Origin: Bretschneidera sinensis
Lineage: Eukaryota > Streptophyta > Magnoliopsida > Brassicales > Akaniaceae
Assembly: GCA_023935145.1 (NCBI GenBank)
Contig: CM043702.1
Coordinates: 102,895,088 to 102,959,087, forward strand
Direction of reading: 5' to 3'
Length of the DNA stretch: 64,000 nucleotides
The translations under genes and the position numbers were made by a program. Positions within the stretch are counted from its first letter, which is position 1; each line of letters begins with the position of its first letter. This document shows positions 12,048 through 23,463 of the stretch, piece after piece. Under the pieces are notes generated by a model. It did not search any database and was not told the DNA's origin. It saw only the letters and a list, made by a program, of their open reading frames with translations.

Positions 12048-13045
12048 CAAGAAGGGTTCAAATTTTGGTATTGAGAAGTTTGATGGAAAAGGAGATTTTT
12101 CCCTATGGAAGCGGAAGATCAAGGCTGTTCTTATGCAATAGAAGGTGGACTTGGCTATTGGAGAAGATGATGCTTTTCCAGCAAATTGGAGAAGATGATG
12201 CTTTTCCAGCAAGTGTCACGGAGGACCAGCAGAATGAAATGAAGAAGATGGCATAAAACACCATCTTCTTACACTTGTCAAATAATGCCACAAGGGAGTG
12301 CGGAGACTTGAAAGATCCAGCTACAATTTGGAAGAAACTAGATGAGTAATTTCTTACAAAGACTCTCCCTAATAAGAGGTATCTTCGTAAATGAATCTTT
12401 GCTAATAAAGATTTGTAAGATGATCTTGATGCCAAGATGAGGAGTGCATCAAGTGGAGAAGGGCTATTCATTAGAAGAAGGCTAGCAACTCAGTATGGCA
12501 GCAACATCCATGGCTACTACCAGGTCAGAGTTAGAGGAGAGAGGCATGGGAAAGTGCACAACAATATCTATGGCTACTACCGGGACAGAGGTAGAGAAGA
12601 GAGCCATGGGAGAGTGCACAACAACATACATGGCTACTACCAGGACAGAGGTAGAGGAGAGAGCCATGGGTGAGTGCACAGCAATATACATGGCTACTAC
12701 CAGGATAGAGGTAGAGGAGAGAGCCATGGGAGAGTACACAATAACATACATAGCTACTACCGACTCAGAGGTAGAGGAGAGAGCCATGGGAGAGTACATA
12801 GCAGCATACATGGCTACTACCGAGACAGAGGTGGAGGAGAGAGCTATGGGAAAGCACACTTCAAACTGAGATTTGGAGGGAATAGATGTTACTACTGCCA
12901 CAAGGAGGGTCATTTTAAGAAATATTGCAAGAAGATGAGGGATAAGGGAAAAAGCCATACCAAGAATGTAGAGGCTTCGGTTGCCAAGACAGAACAACAA
13001 GATGGTGATGTTCTTGTTGTGTGCTCGGATGTGAGCAAGGGACAA
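12048..13045 (+). pseudogene. copia-2 gag, broken, with repeat expansion
   Basis: This is the same Gag as copia-1. The expected start codon has changed (the family AAGATGGCTTCA reads AGAAGGGTTCA at about 12050). A 28-bp tandem duplication (12157-12184, 12185-12212) shifts the frame. About 186 bp are missing at 12431. Next come six 20-residue repeats rich in Arg, Gly and Tyr, then the CCHC knuckle at 12887-12928 (CYYCHKEGHFKKYC). An in-frame TGA at 12671-12673 interrupts the repeats. The repeat and knuckle frame otherwise runs open from 12437 into protease. Confidence 0.85.
12500..12859 (+). repeat. 60-bp coding tandem repeat in copia-2 gag, 6 units
   Basis: ATGGCTACTACC recurs at exactly 60-bp steps (12510, 12570, 12630, 12690, 12750, 12810). 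Each unit encodes about NIHGYYQDRGRGESHGRVHN, an RG/GY-rich segment just upstream of the zinc knuckle. Copia-1 has only one degenerate unit there. Because the period is a multiple of three, several other frames on both strands also stay open; those long ORFs are shadows. Confidence 0.95.
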
Positions 13046-15731
13046 GAAGGCAGCAGGAAATGGATCTTAGATACCGGGTGCACTATTCACAAGTGCCCTC
13101 GCCAGGATTGGTTCAAGAATTTCAAGGAAACCAATGATGAAAGGGTTTTCTTGGGGAATGAAAATTCTTACCAAGTGAAGGGGATAGGAAACATCCAGTT
13201 AAGGATGTTTGATGGAGTTACAAGGCTACTGAGGAATGTGAGGTATCTTCTGGATGTGAAGAGGAATTTGATCTCATTGGGGCAGCTGGATTCCATGGGG
13301 TACACCTATAAAGCAGAGGGAGGAAAGATCAAGATAACCAAGGGATCTTTGGTAGTGATCAAAGCAGCAATGAGGGATGGTCTCTATGAGATGATCGGTG
13401 ACACGGACATCAAGGATCAAGCAGTAAGCTTGATGGCTGAGATGGAGAAGGCAGCCCTTTGGCACACTCGCTTGGGACATATGAGCGAAGAGGGCCTGTA
13501 AGTTCTCAGCAAGAATGGATTATTTGATGGTGAAAAGGTAGAGAAACTCGATTTCTGCAAGAGCTGCGTTCTTGGGAAGCAACACTGGGTCAGCTTCAAC
13601 ACCGGAGTGCATAAGTCTAAGGGCATTCTTGATTACATTCATGTGGATCTTTAGGGACCAGCAAGGACACCAACACAGGGAGATAACATTTACTTTTTGT
13701 CTTTAATTGATGATTATTCAAGAAAGGTTTGGGTTTATTTGGTTAGAAATAAATCAAATGCTTTGAATAAGTTAGTGGTGTGGAAAAAGCTGGTGGAGAC
13801 TCAACTGGGTAGAGTAGTTAAGGTGTTAAGAACCGATAATGGCTTAGAAATTTTTAACCAAAAACTTGATCAATTCTATAGATTAAATGGCATTCTAAGA
13901 CATAGAACGGTTGTGAAAACCCCTCAGTAAATTGGAGTTGCTGAGAAAATGAATAAGACCCTTATAGAAAAGGTTAGGTGCATGTTAGATGGATCCGGAT
14001 TACTCAAATGTTTTTGGGGGGAAGCGGTGTCTACTGCTATGTATTTGGTTAATAGATCACCCTCTAGGGGCACCTTCTAGGGTTGTGTACCATAAGACTC
14101 CCGAGGAGATGTGGAGTGGAAAACCCCCTGAGTTAGACAACCTTAGGACTTTTGGGTGTGCTGCGTTTGCACATCAAAAGGATGATAAGCTTAGCCCAGG
14201 ATCTAGAAAGTGTGTGTTTCTAGGATATGGGGAAGGGGCTAAGGGGTATAGGTTGTGCTTCTTAGAGAAAGAAGGATTAAGACTCATAAGAAATAGGGAT
14301 GTTACTTTTAATGAATTGTTATTTCCCTATTTGGAGAAAATTAACCCTGCAGGGGCTAGTGAGCAAACCAGTTCGGTATTTGTGGAGCATAGCATCAAGA
14401 AGAATTCGGTTCAGGTGGAGTAGGGAAGGCAAGAGGGTTTAGACTAGGTAGATCCCATTGATGAATGCCAAGCTCAGGACACTCATGACGAGGCTGAACT
14501 GAAAGAGGATGATGCAGAGAGTCAAAAGGACTATCAACTCACAAGAGACCGGGAAAGAAGGCTGATCGGGCCACCTTCAAGATATGGGTTTACAGATGTT
14601 GTGGATGCAGCAGCTCCTTGGACAGAAAGAGAGATGAGTGAACAAGAGACTTACATTGATGCCATGGGATGTAAGGATTCGCCAAGATGGAAGATAGCTA
14701 TGGAGGAAGAAATGGATTCTTTGAGGAAGAACAACTTCTGGGAATTGGTGCACATTCCGGGAAAACAGAGAGTTGTGGATTGTAAGTGGACTTACAAGAT
14801 CAAAGAAGGGTACTCTCCAGGAGATGAAGTCCGGAACAAGGCTAGGCTAGTGGAGAATAGGTTCACGAGAAGAGAAGACATAGATTTCACAGAAACTTTC
14901 TCACCTGGACACAAGGTGGAGAAAATGGTGAGTGTCCTCAAATATGTCGTTGATATGCTGTCAGTTGGGAACAACAGGGAGAGGATGAAAAGGTTTACAT
15001 CTCAACTCAGTGAGGAGTTCAAGAGGAAGGATCTCAGTCTTACACAAAAAATCCTTGAGATGAGAAGAATTTGGGAAAGGGAGAGAAATTGGTTGAAGGT
15101 TTCTCGGTCTTCTATGGAAGATGGTAAACCAGCAAAGATTCCCCTTACTGATCATTTCAAGTTCTCCAGCAAATGATTTCCTGGAATGGATGAGGAGAAG
15201 AAGGAAATGGTAAAGGTCCCTTACTCTAGTATGGTTGGATCAGTAATGTCCATGATGGTAAGTACTAGACCCAACATTTCTCAGACAATGGGTGTTCTCA
15301 GCAGATGTGCGAGTTATCCTGGAAAAAAACTTTGGCTTTGGATGATGTGGTTGCTAAGGTATTTAAAGGCTCAAAGGCAGCCGGTGTTAGCGCTCTCAAC
15401 AACGGAGGCAAAATACATAGTGGCTTCAAAAGCCATAAAGGAGGCTATGTGGTGCAAAGGGTTGTTGGATGAGTGGATGGTCCTAAAAGAGCAGGTGGTG
15501 GTGTCTTCAGATATCCAAAGTGCATGGCACTTATCGAGGAATTCGGTGTTCCATGAGAGGACAAAGCATAAGGATGTTTGGTATCATTACATTCCAAAAA
15601 ATTGTATGAAACGATGCATCCATATTGACAAGAAAGCCACAGAAGAAAGTCCTACAGATTTAGGCACCAAGGTTCTACCTCTAAGTAAGTTCAATCATTG
15701 CCTTGGACTACCTAGGATTGGAGTCGGTTGA
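13046..15731 (+). pseudogene. copia-2 pol, internally deleted
   Basis: Protease motif DTG at 13070-13078 (LDTGCT). GAG-pre-integrase and integrase core at 13440-14420 are close to copia-1 (RTDNGLEI, GCAAFAHQK, GYGEGAKGYRL) with a few stops (13498, 13653, 13927). RT at about 14600-15176 lacks the central segment, and the catalytic YVDD reads YVVDM at 14943-14957, so one catalytic aspartate is lost. RNase H at 15186-15731 is shortened but ends with the family C-terminus (FNHCLGLPRIGVG). It cannot encode active enzymes. Confidence 0.86.
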
Positions 15732-15811
15732 TTGATGACTCAAGATGAGTTTGGATCTTGAAGTTCTCTGCACAATGGTTCGGGTTTAAACACTTAGACA
15801 AAGGTAGAGAT

Positions 15812-16761
15812 TGTTGGTATTTGTCTAAGGTTTAAACAAGAGGTGAAAGAGTGAAGTTCAGCATGTTAAAGGAGTGCACACAAGTGTGCGCCTCACTTTG
15901 GGTGTGTGCACACCTCTCCTTTCAGTAAGACAAAGAAGTGCGCATAGCTTTGAAGGGTCCAACATCAGTGTGTGCCGCAACCCTACTCCTCCCAGGCCAT
16001 GGGGCCCAACAAGTGAGGATGCTGGAGGAAGGCCAAGGGCGCGACGCCCCCTACCCAAGGCTGCGGTGCCCAGATAGTGGTGAAAAGGTGTTTTGCCCAA
16101 GGCCGCAGCGCGCCGTGTTCAATTTCTAGGCGCTAAGCACACTGATGCACACATGATTAACTTGATTCAGCCTTTTGTTAGGTACGTGGGTGAAAGTCTA
16201 AAATGCACAGCATCACTTAGGATTGATGGAGGTCCAAAGTTGATTGGTCATCAAGATCTAAGGGTGGAGAATGACACTCAAGATTGAACAAGAAGTTGTT
16301 GCATAATATAAAGGGTCACCTAGGTTCAATCTCAATATGGAATGTAATGTGAAAGGTATTATGACAAGATAGAAGTGAGACACAAGAGTGTGTGTGAATG
16401 AGAGAATTGTGTGAGAGTGCAAAGACACAGACATACAAGAGGGACTCTTTAGAGAGGCTGGTTGTAAAGAGAGAGATTAGTATAGAAAGTGATTAGGTCT
16501 TTCTTGTTCTATTCTTTGTTCCTTCAAGAACTTGTGGATTCTTGAAGAGGGTTGTTGTAACTTGTAAGAACCATTGAGATTTAGTGCAAAGAGTTCAGGG
16601 GAACTCATGGGGACGTAGGCTATTGCCGAACCTCGATAACAAATCGCTTGTCTTCTTTTCTTTCTTGCTTTCGTTTACTGTTTCATTTCATTATAAGTCA
16701 TTCTAGACTTGGATGTTTGGAAGATCACCACCTGGGCATCTTGTCAAGGTGATTTTCAACA
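15812..16761 (+). repeat. 3' LTR of copia-2
   Basis: It starts TGTTGGTATTTG after the purine tract ACAAAGGTAGAGAT and ends TTCAACA, followed by TATAT. It is 950 bp, shorter than the 5' copy by small indels near its start. Confidence 0.92.
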
Positions 16762-16818
16762 TATATATTGTTTCAGATAGGATATTGATAATATAACTCC
16801 CCTGTTGAGGTTTGAGGT

Positions 16819-16825
16819 TTATATA

Positions 16826-16864
<39 letters not shown>
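16819..16864. repeat. (TA)n microsatellite at end of gypsy A LTR
   Basis: A near-pure run of TA, broken once by TG. The corresponding spot in LTR B (26330) has only a short TGTATATATAT, so this array expanded after the copies separated. Confidence 0.9.
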
Positions 16865-16867
<3 letters not shown>

Positions 16868-16968
16868 GTCGATGTATGTTTTTGTATTGTTGCATATATA
16901 TGTCGTGTTGGGATTTCAAAACTTAACGACATCGTCTCGGGGGTGGCCAACCAGGATGGGTCGTTACC

Positions 16969-17480
16969 AGCACCTACCCTGATTTGCCCTTAGACTCCAG
17001 GGTTATGAATTTAATCATCATCTAGAATAAAAACCCTAGGCTAAGTAGCCGAATTATCCCCTCTAAGTTGGACATCTTACTGTTTTACTATCTAAAAAGT
17101 GGTACAGCCTATAACCTCTGCTCCTTCATCCTAGATAATATGGTAGCTAAGAATGAGAGTGAAACAGGGTGTTTGCCTTATGGAATGCTTATCACACTGA
17201 TCGTACAACACATTAAGGTTCCTCTTCCTGAACCCGAAGCCAATGAGATTGAAACCAATGATTTGATAAATTTCTCTTCCCTTGAGAGAATGGGTTATGC
17301 AATTCAGTAAGGATTTGTGTTCTCTAAGTCAGGGAAACATATAAGGATTAGAGATGAGGAACCTAGTGAGGAGGAAGAAGAACAAGATCCACTAGAGGTT
17401 AGAGAAGTACTATTGGTAGTGGTTCTTAGGATGCAATCCTACAAGCTCTTGCAAGCCTTCAACTTATGATGAACAATATA
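16969..17480 (+). pseudogene. 3' ORF remnant of Sirevirus-like element J
   Basis: A best open stretch at 17068-17310 (GTAYNLCSFILDNMV, LPYGMLITLIVQHIKVPLP) resembles the extra ORF that many plant Sirevirus-type elements and related repeats carry between pol and the 3' LTR. A stop at 17308 is followed by an acidic continuation (EPSEEEEEQDP). It lies upstream of a polypurine tract and the J LTR, as expected. The left boundary is where gypsy A ends. The family function is unknown; an env-like role has been proposed for Sirevirus. Identification is by pattern memory only. Confidence 0.5.
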
Positions 17481-18106
17481 CAATAATTCACGAATATGCA
17501 TCTTCAGACTTTGAGGTCCGAGATGACATCAGGTTTAAGACTGCATGAGTTCATTTAGTTAACTGATGAAAAATATACAATAATCCACTAATCATTGATC
17601 TCTGTCATTTTTTTAACTCCCTAAAACTTTTGCAAGTAAATTCAAATTTTATTTTACTTTTCATGTATTCTTGGATATTTTTTTTTCTTTTTCTATTTTA
17701 TGTTTACTTTTCTGGATTTTCTCGTGAGAGCTTTGCCTCTTAATTTTTCCTTAAATCTTTATATGAATGTTTGTTAGCTTTACTTGCTTATCTGTGTTAA
17801 TTATTTTTTATTTTATGCTCTTTAGAGCTCCCTTTTGTGATGATGGTAAAAGAGGGCAGAAAATAGAGGATTATAAGAAAATGAGAAATTTTATATATAT
17901 GATGTATGCACAGATTAAGGGGGAGTTTTACTCCTTACTTGTTTAGATTATATAAATGCTTGGTTGGGTTGCATTTGAAAAATTTTAGGAGCTTTTTATT
18001 GTAAAAACAGAGGAGAATATATCCAAATTTTTATAAAAACCAAACACTTAGTTTTTAAAATGTGTTTTTCTCAAATGGTTTTGTCATCATCAAACAAGGG
18101 AGAGAT
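17481..18106 (+). other. Non-coding 3' region of J with polypurine tract
   Basis: T-rich non-coding DNA with no supported ORF. It ends in CAAACAAGGGAGAGAT (18091-18106), a polypurine tract directly before the LTR, and has an earlier purine run AAGGGGGAG at about 17919. Confidence 0.65.
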
Positions 18107-19332
18107 TGTTGACCCCTAACTTGATTTTAATTATAACAAAACCAATTTTAGTTTATCTAACTAACTCGTCTAAGTTTTTTAGTACTTAAAGGTTTTTATT
18201 CAATGATGTACGCACCTCAAGAGAAGAGACTAAAGAACAAGATTAGAAGCTACAAGGTAGTAAATCTTATTTTAAATCCTCTCTTGATTATCTACCTTTA
18301 ATTGTGGCTTAAAATTTTTACAAAATGTTTTTGACAAAAACTTTTTGAACCTTAACTTAATTACTATAAGTTTTGTTAAAACAGAAAAATATTGTGTCAA
18401 GCGATTCAGACGACTGAATGGTTTATCATCGACTGAATAAAGGACATAAAGTCCTGCCCTTTAATTCAGTCAACTGAATGAATCACTTAGTCGACTGAAT
18501 AAAGGTCAAGTCTTTCTTGTCTAACACCCAGTCGACTAAACGAACAGTCTTGAATGAGGGATAGAGAGTTTCATCCTTCTAATCTAGTCGACTGAATGGT
18601 TTGTTCAGTTGACTGGATGATTATACCGGAAACAAAATTGCCTTGACTTAGGTGACTGAAGAAGCATCCAGTCGATTGAATGCTCGAGTATAATGACTAT
18701 ATTTTGAATTTTAAGGCATCATTTAGAGTATTTAATGCTCCAAACTGCTCCTCTTTGTGAATAATGGACATAAAGGGTTAAGACTATATAAACCCATTAT
18801 AAATAAGCAAACCTAATATTCCAAGAATCATAAATTCATTATTGATCTCATTTATAACTCATCAAAGCTTTCAAAAATCTTTTTGAGCCAATCTTAAAGT
18901 TTTGTTCTTGAAAGAGAGATGTTCTTCATCTTGTAAATCTATTAATTGATATCTCTCTTATGCACTCTTAAATTCAAATCATTGTAAGAGAAAAGAGTTG
19001 GTGTAACTCTAGTAGTATTTAGGTGTTAAACACTTGTATTAACTTCCTTGGAAGAGACCTTTGTAAAAATTTAAGCAACACCTGTGAAGTTGCTTATTTA
19101 GTAGATTACTTCAAGGAGTTTCCTTGAAGAGAGTGGACGGAGGGTCGGAAAGAATCTAACATTGTTGAACCACTATAAAGCATGTTTGTAATCTCTCATC
19201 CTTACGCTTTTAATTTCAACAATATACTTATTTTTATTCTTGTTTGATTGATTAAGTGCTTAAAACTTGTTTGTTAATTGACAAAGGTTTTAAAACCCAA
19301 TTCACACCTCTTTGGTTGCATCTTGGTTTACA
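18107..19332 (+). repeat. 3' LTR of J (plus orientation)
   Basis: TGTTGACCCCTAACTTG...TTGGTTTACA, 1226 bp. It is the reverse complement of the LTR at 55329-57676. It contains many copies of a palindrome-like motif around GTCGAC (about 18400-18690). The following five bases CCTTT (19333-19337) equal AAAGG on the minus strand, matching the flank of the other J copy at 57678-57682. Confidence 0.9.
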
Positions 19333-20985
19333 CCTTTCACAACTAATCTTGCATTGTACTTAGGCTGTGAACTCTTATTTTCAGTCTTCCACTTGTAGAC
19401 CTATTTGTTTTTAGTGATATTTTACCCTTACCTAGTTTCACCAAGTTATATTTGTAGTTTTCATGCAAGGATTTCATCTCATCTTGCATGACTTTAAGCC
19501 GTTCTTCTTTATGATCATCTATCATAACTTGATCATAACATTCCGATTCTCCCCCATCTGTAAGCATCGCATACTCATGAGGAGAATAGCGTTTAGTAGA
19601 CTGATTCTCTATATTGGATCTTCTCAACTAATGTTCTATAGGGGTCTGATGAACTTCTAGTTCTATATGATCATCATGAGGAAAATAAGTAATTAGAAGA
19701 TCATCAATAAGTGGAGGAATATCATTTTCATTATCACTTGCATCTTTATTTTCTCCTTGAATTTCTCCCCCATGATCATCATGAGGTGAAACTGGAGAAG
19801 AAATTAGATCTAAGTTAACAGGTTCTATATCTTTGCTTATGAAAATTTTCTTCTCTTTTGGATCCCATAATATGTAACCAAATTCTTCATGTGCATAACC
19901 TAGGAAGATACACTTTTTGGTCCTACTATCAAGCTTAGATCTCCCATCTTTAGGAATGTGAACAAAACCTCTGCACCTAAACACCTTCAAATGTCTATAG
20001 GACACTTGTTTCCCAGTCCAAAACTTCTCTAATACATCACCATTCAAAAGAGATGAAGGAGAGGTTAATCAAGTCAACTACAATCCTCATTGCCTCACCC
20101 CAGAAGGTTTTAGGTCGCTTTACATGAGAGAGCATACACCATTCTTCTTCTATAGTTCTATTCATTCTCTCTGCTACACCATTCTACTGTAGTGTTTTAG
20201 AAATAGATTTCTCAAGCCTGATACCGAAATCCCTGTAGTATTTCTCAAAAGTACCCATGTATTCACTACCATTACCTACTCTAACACATTTCAACTTTTG
20301 ACCAGTCTCTCTTTCAACTTTCACATGAAATTCTTTAAACACGTCAAGCACCTGATCCTTAGAATGTAAAGCAACAACCCACACTTTTCTAGAGAAATCA
20401 TCAATAAAAATCACAAAATATTGGGCGCCACTAAGAGATCTATCTTTCATATAATAGACATTAATATAAACCAAATTCAAAACAACATTACATCTAGAAG
20501 GAGTAGTAGAAAATCTACTATGTTTTCCAACTAAGCAATGAAAACAAGTTTTTAGAGACATACCTTTAATGGGAGGTAATATTTTCTTTCTAGATAGAAT
20601 CTGAAGCCCTTTCTCACTCATGTGACTGAGCCACTTATCCACAACTTAATGGATTCATCTTCAACTGCATTCACCTGATTTTGACATAGCTTAGCTTGCA
20701 ATCTATAAAGACAATAAGTCTTTTTTCCTCTTGCAAGAATCAATGAGCCTCTAGAGAGCTTCCATACTCCACCTTTGAAGTTTCTCTAATAACTCTCATC
20801 ATCAAGTTGAGTAGTGGAGATTAGATTAAGACGAATATCAGGAACATATTTAGCATCTTTTAAGATAATTTGCATCCACTGTTTGTTTCCAACCAAATAT
20901 CTCACACACCGATAACTTTACACAAAGCACCACTAGTTTTCTTCATAGAGCCAAAATCACCAACAATATAGGTTAAGAGTAAATC
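19333..20985 (-). pseudogene. Copia H pol: integrase and N-terminal RT
   Basis: The GAG-pre-integrase (MSEKGLQILS, CFHCLVGKH) and integrase core (IDDFSRKVWVV, the second acidic region reading VGNGSEY where DNG is usual, then NGVAERMNR) are followed by FLGYAHEEFGY and a linker. The RT N-terminus (MQDEMKSLHENY...LVKLGKG) is shifted and ends at 19333. The core Asp to Gly change in (T/R)DNG, stops near 20183 and 19625, and a frameshift near 19400 make it non-functional. Confidence 0.83.
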
Positions 20986-21927
20986 TCAGTGATAAGTAAT
21001 ATGAGAAGTATCATCTGTGTCAGCTACATAAATGGGGCCATCACATGTAAGATTAACAGAAGCATCATCACAGACAATAATAATATTAGCATCAGATGCA
21101 ACTATAGCTATACTGCTACCATAATTCTTCTCTTCGCCTTTTTCCTTATTTTGCTCTCTCTTCATTTTCTTACACTCAAGCCTAATATGACCAGGCTTGT
21201 TACAATAATGACATATAACTCTTTTTCTAGACTTTGATCTCCATCTAAGCTTATCACCTAATTTATCACAATTGCAAGGAGGTTTTATTCTTTCACTTCT
21301 CCTTCTACTCTCTATAACTAGTGCCTCAGCCTCAAAAAAGATTCTCCATTCCTTTCTGTTGGTTTCTTCAATAAACATGTTGTTTTTAACATATGCCAAT
21401 GTCAATGTTCAATCAACATTAGAATTATTAACTGATACCACCAATGTACCGTAACTATCTAGCAATGAACTCAACAATAAGAAGGCATGTAACTCATCAT
21501 TAAACACAACCTTCAAGATTGTCAACTGGTTCAATAAACTCTTAAATTCATTCAAGTGCTCTGCAACTAAGCGAGCCTCCTTGTATTTCAGATTTACAAA
21601 TTTCTTGATGATAAAAGCCTTGTTCCAAGTGGACTTTCTTTCAAACATAGATTCCAAATTCCTCCAAAGTGTGGTTGCATTAGTCTCAATGGCTACATAG
21701 TGAAATTTACTTTGATCAATCCATTACCAAATCACCCCAATAGCTTTCCTCTGCAAAAGCTTCCAATCTTCATCAGTTTTTCTTGTCAGTTAAGTTTCAT
21801 CACCTTCAATAGGTCCATGCATATCCTTACAGTATAACAAATCCAAGATCATAGGCTTCCAACTTGAGTAATTGGTGGCAGTGAGTTTAATCATGGAACC
21901 TGAACCAAAACTTGAAATCTCTTCCAT
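20986..21927 (-). pseudogene. Copia H gag
   Basis: Gag of the UBN2/DUF4219 type. ATG at 21927 gives MEEISSFGS...; TNYSSWK at its N-terminus is typical. In-frame stops occur near 21790 and 21725, and one near 21408. A CCHC knuckle (CHYCNKPGHIRLEC) lies at about 21175-21215, followed by a lysine-rich stretch. The protease motif should follow; here it reads VADTDDTSHIT, a decayed form of DSG-type sites. Confidence 0.82.
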
Positions 21928-21966
21928 TTTAATTCACACAAGAATTCACAATCCAATCCACCAAAA

Positions 21967-21978
21967 GCTCTAATACCA
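21967..21978 (-). other. Primer binding site of copia H
   Basis: TGGTATTAGAGC on the minus strand, three bases after the LTR end CCTGACA; one mismatch from the initiator-tRNA site. Confidence 0.85.
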
Positions 21979-21981
21979 CTT

Positions 21982-22193
21982 TGTCAGGGGAAACACATAA
22001 CTATTTTCCCTCTTTCTGTGAATAAAATATGCAAAATAACAATACCAAGTAACCATAGTAGAAAAATAATAATCAAATCACAAAAATCAAGACACTGATT
22101 TTTTATGTGGAAAACTCCTTCAATGTGAAGGAAAAAAACAATGGAATCTAGTACAGGAAAAGTCTCTACTATAAAATATTCAGAATACAAAGT
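21982..22193 (-). repeat. Partial 5' LTR of copia H
   Basis: On the minus strand these 212 bases align with the last part of the LTR at 58995-59579 (shared ACTTTGTATTCT, GTGTCTTGATTTTTGTG, TATTTTGC). The remaining roughly 400 bases were separated by insertion of gypsy E; its left flank AAAGT (22189-22193) is the candidate target site. Confidence 0.85.
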
Positions 22194-23463
22194 TGTAGTA
22201 CTCGTGTTCATAAAATAAGGGTAAAGAAGTAATTTTACATATATTATATTGAATTAAATAACCCATTGATGAAAGATTTAGTATTAATTTGAAGTAATAT
22301 TTGAAAGATAATATCGAAAATTTTGTTAAAAAGAGTTAGAAATTTTTGAAGAAGAAAGTACTAAAGTTTTTTAAAATTTGAAGTTCAAATGAAAGAATTT
22401 TGAAGAAAAATATTGACCGAGGAAAATCATTAAAAAAATTGGAAGAAAATATAAATTTTATATTTCTCTAAAAAATTTATCAAATTTTTGGAAGGAAGAA
22501 AAGATGAAAATTTGATTTTAAAAGATAAATGAAAAACTGTAATTATGTAATGGCAGAACAGTAATTATGTAATGGCAAAACAGTAAATGTTAAATGATGG
22601 CAGAATTGTAAATAACCAATGGCAAATATGTAAATTATATTTTAAAAAAATTGGCAGACTTCACGAAGCGGTGTCAAATAATAATAATAAAATTTGTCTT
22701 TGAACGGTTAAGTAGTGAAGGAAAAAAAAATCGCTGAGCGGTGAGCAATTGAAAAAGAGAGAAAAAAAAGTTTATAAGTCTCTGAAACAGAGACTTTGAT
22801 TGTTTTCATTAACAAATCCATTTAGTTTCCTTCTTTCTTCAATTCAAATTTCTTAGCAAAAAGTTATAAAGAAAATTTCTCCAATATTAGAGACAGTACA
22901 CTCATTCAATTTCAATAGTAAGATTTCATTATATAAGAGGTAAATTTTCAATAAGACTTATAACTAAACAATTATATTGTTCAAATTAAGTTATGAAATA
23001 GTATGATTTATGAAAGTTTATGATTAGGTAATGATGATCATCAATTTCTAGAAATTTCTGAAATGAGCACGAGTAGCTTTAAGTGCTACGTGGTGAGTTA
23101 GATTTACTTTTAGTAATTGAGACCAATAAAAATATGAATTTATAATACTCGAATAAATTTTTGAATTATAATGATTTAATGATGTATTTTCCGTTAAGTA
23201 TGACAATTGATTTATTAGGGATTTAATAGTATGTTGAATATTAATTATATACGAATTTATATTTTAAAAGGGATGGATTAATGAGAAATATGCTTAGAAG
23301 TTATATGAAATTTATGAAAAATATGATTGAAAAGTTAATATGATACATGAGGAGACAATTTAATAAATATGATAAAAATAATAATTCTGAGAAAGAGCTA
23401 GATAGTTGAATTAAATGCTTTGATGTATGCTTGCTTGCATATTATTGCTTATATGCATAAAAG

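Larger units (their letters stand above)
10743..16761 (+). mobile_element. Complete but non-autonomous Ty1/copia element copia-2
   Basis: Both LTRs are present (10743-11710, 15812-16761) and the whole is flanked by the 5-bp target duplication TATAT at 10738-10742 and 16762-16766. Across the junction the gypsy A LTR aligns continuously with LTR B (GTTGTATAT..ATTGTTTCA). Compared with copia-1 it lacks about 186 bp of gag (junction about 12431), about 280 bp of RT (junction about 14914) and part of RNase H (junction about 15367). Its gag carries a six-unit coding repeat. It must have been mobilised by a relative, if it moved in this form. Confidence 0.93.
6584..16968 (+). mobile_element. Ty3/gypsy chromovirus (gypsy A), 3' half only
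   Basis: It begins in RNase H where the minus-strand repeat interrupts it, continues through integrase and a C-terminal tail, then a 3' LTR (8434-16968) split by copia-2. It matches gypsy E (22194-41033) in the same order, including primer-end context and LTR, so the two are one family. The missing gag, protease and RT must lie left of the window or have been lost. Confidence 0.85.
8434..16968 (+). repeat. 3' LTR of gypsy A, interrupted by copia-2
   Basis: It starts TGTAATACC just after the pol tail and ends CGTTACC (family end GTTACA), beside a GGGGTGGCCAA motif also present near the end of LTR B and in the reverse complement of the solo LTR. Excluding copia-2 and one TATAT copy it is about 2.5 kb. 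It is very AT-rich with no coding capacity. The terminal TGTAA/TTACA inverted ends are those of the family. The downstream flank (16969) is Sirevirus J sequence, so gypsy A may have inserted into J; the matching upstream flank is not visible. Confidence 0.83.
19333..22193 (-). mobile_element. Ty1/copia element H, 5' half, minus strand
   Basis: Read on the minus strand: partial 5' LTR (22193-21982), primer site, gag, protease region, integrase, and the beginning of RT up to the codons for LVVKG, where the J LTR cuts in. The remainder of the protein, starting GSQKKEIDF, is found at 57677 on the plus strand. The upstream part of its 5' LTR is cut by gypsy E at 22194. Confidence 0.88.

Noticed and set aside
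12495..12869. Plus-strand ORF with MATT repeats in a second frame
   Set aside because: Shadow of the same 60-bp repeat; the zinc knuckle and protease continue in the other frame.
12482..13045. Minus-strand ORF of 187 codons with repeated MALSST-type segments
   Set aside because: It is the antisense frame of the 60-bp gag repeat, open only because the period is a multiple of three.
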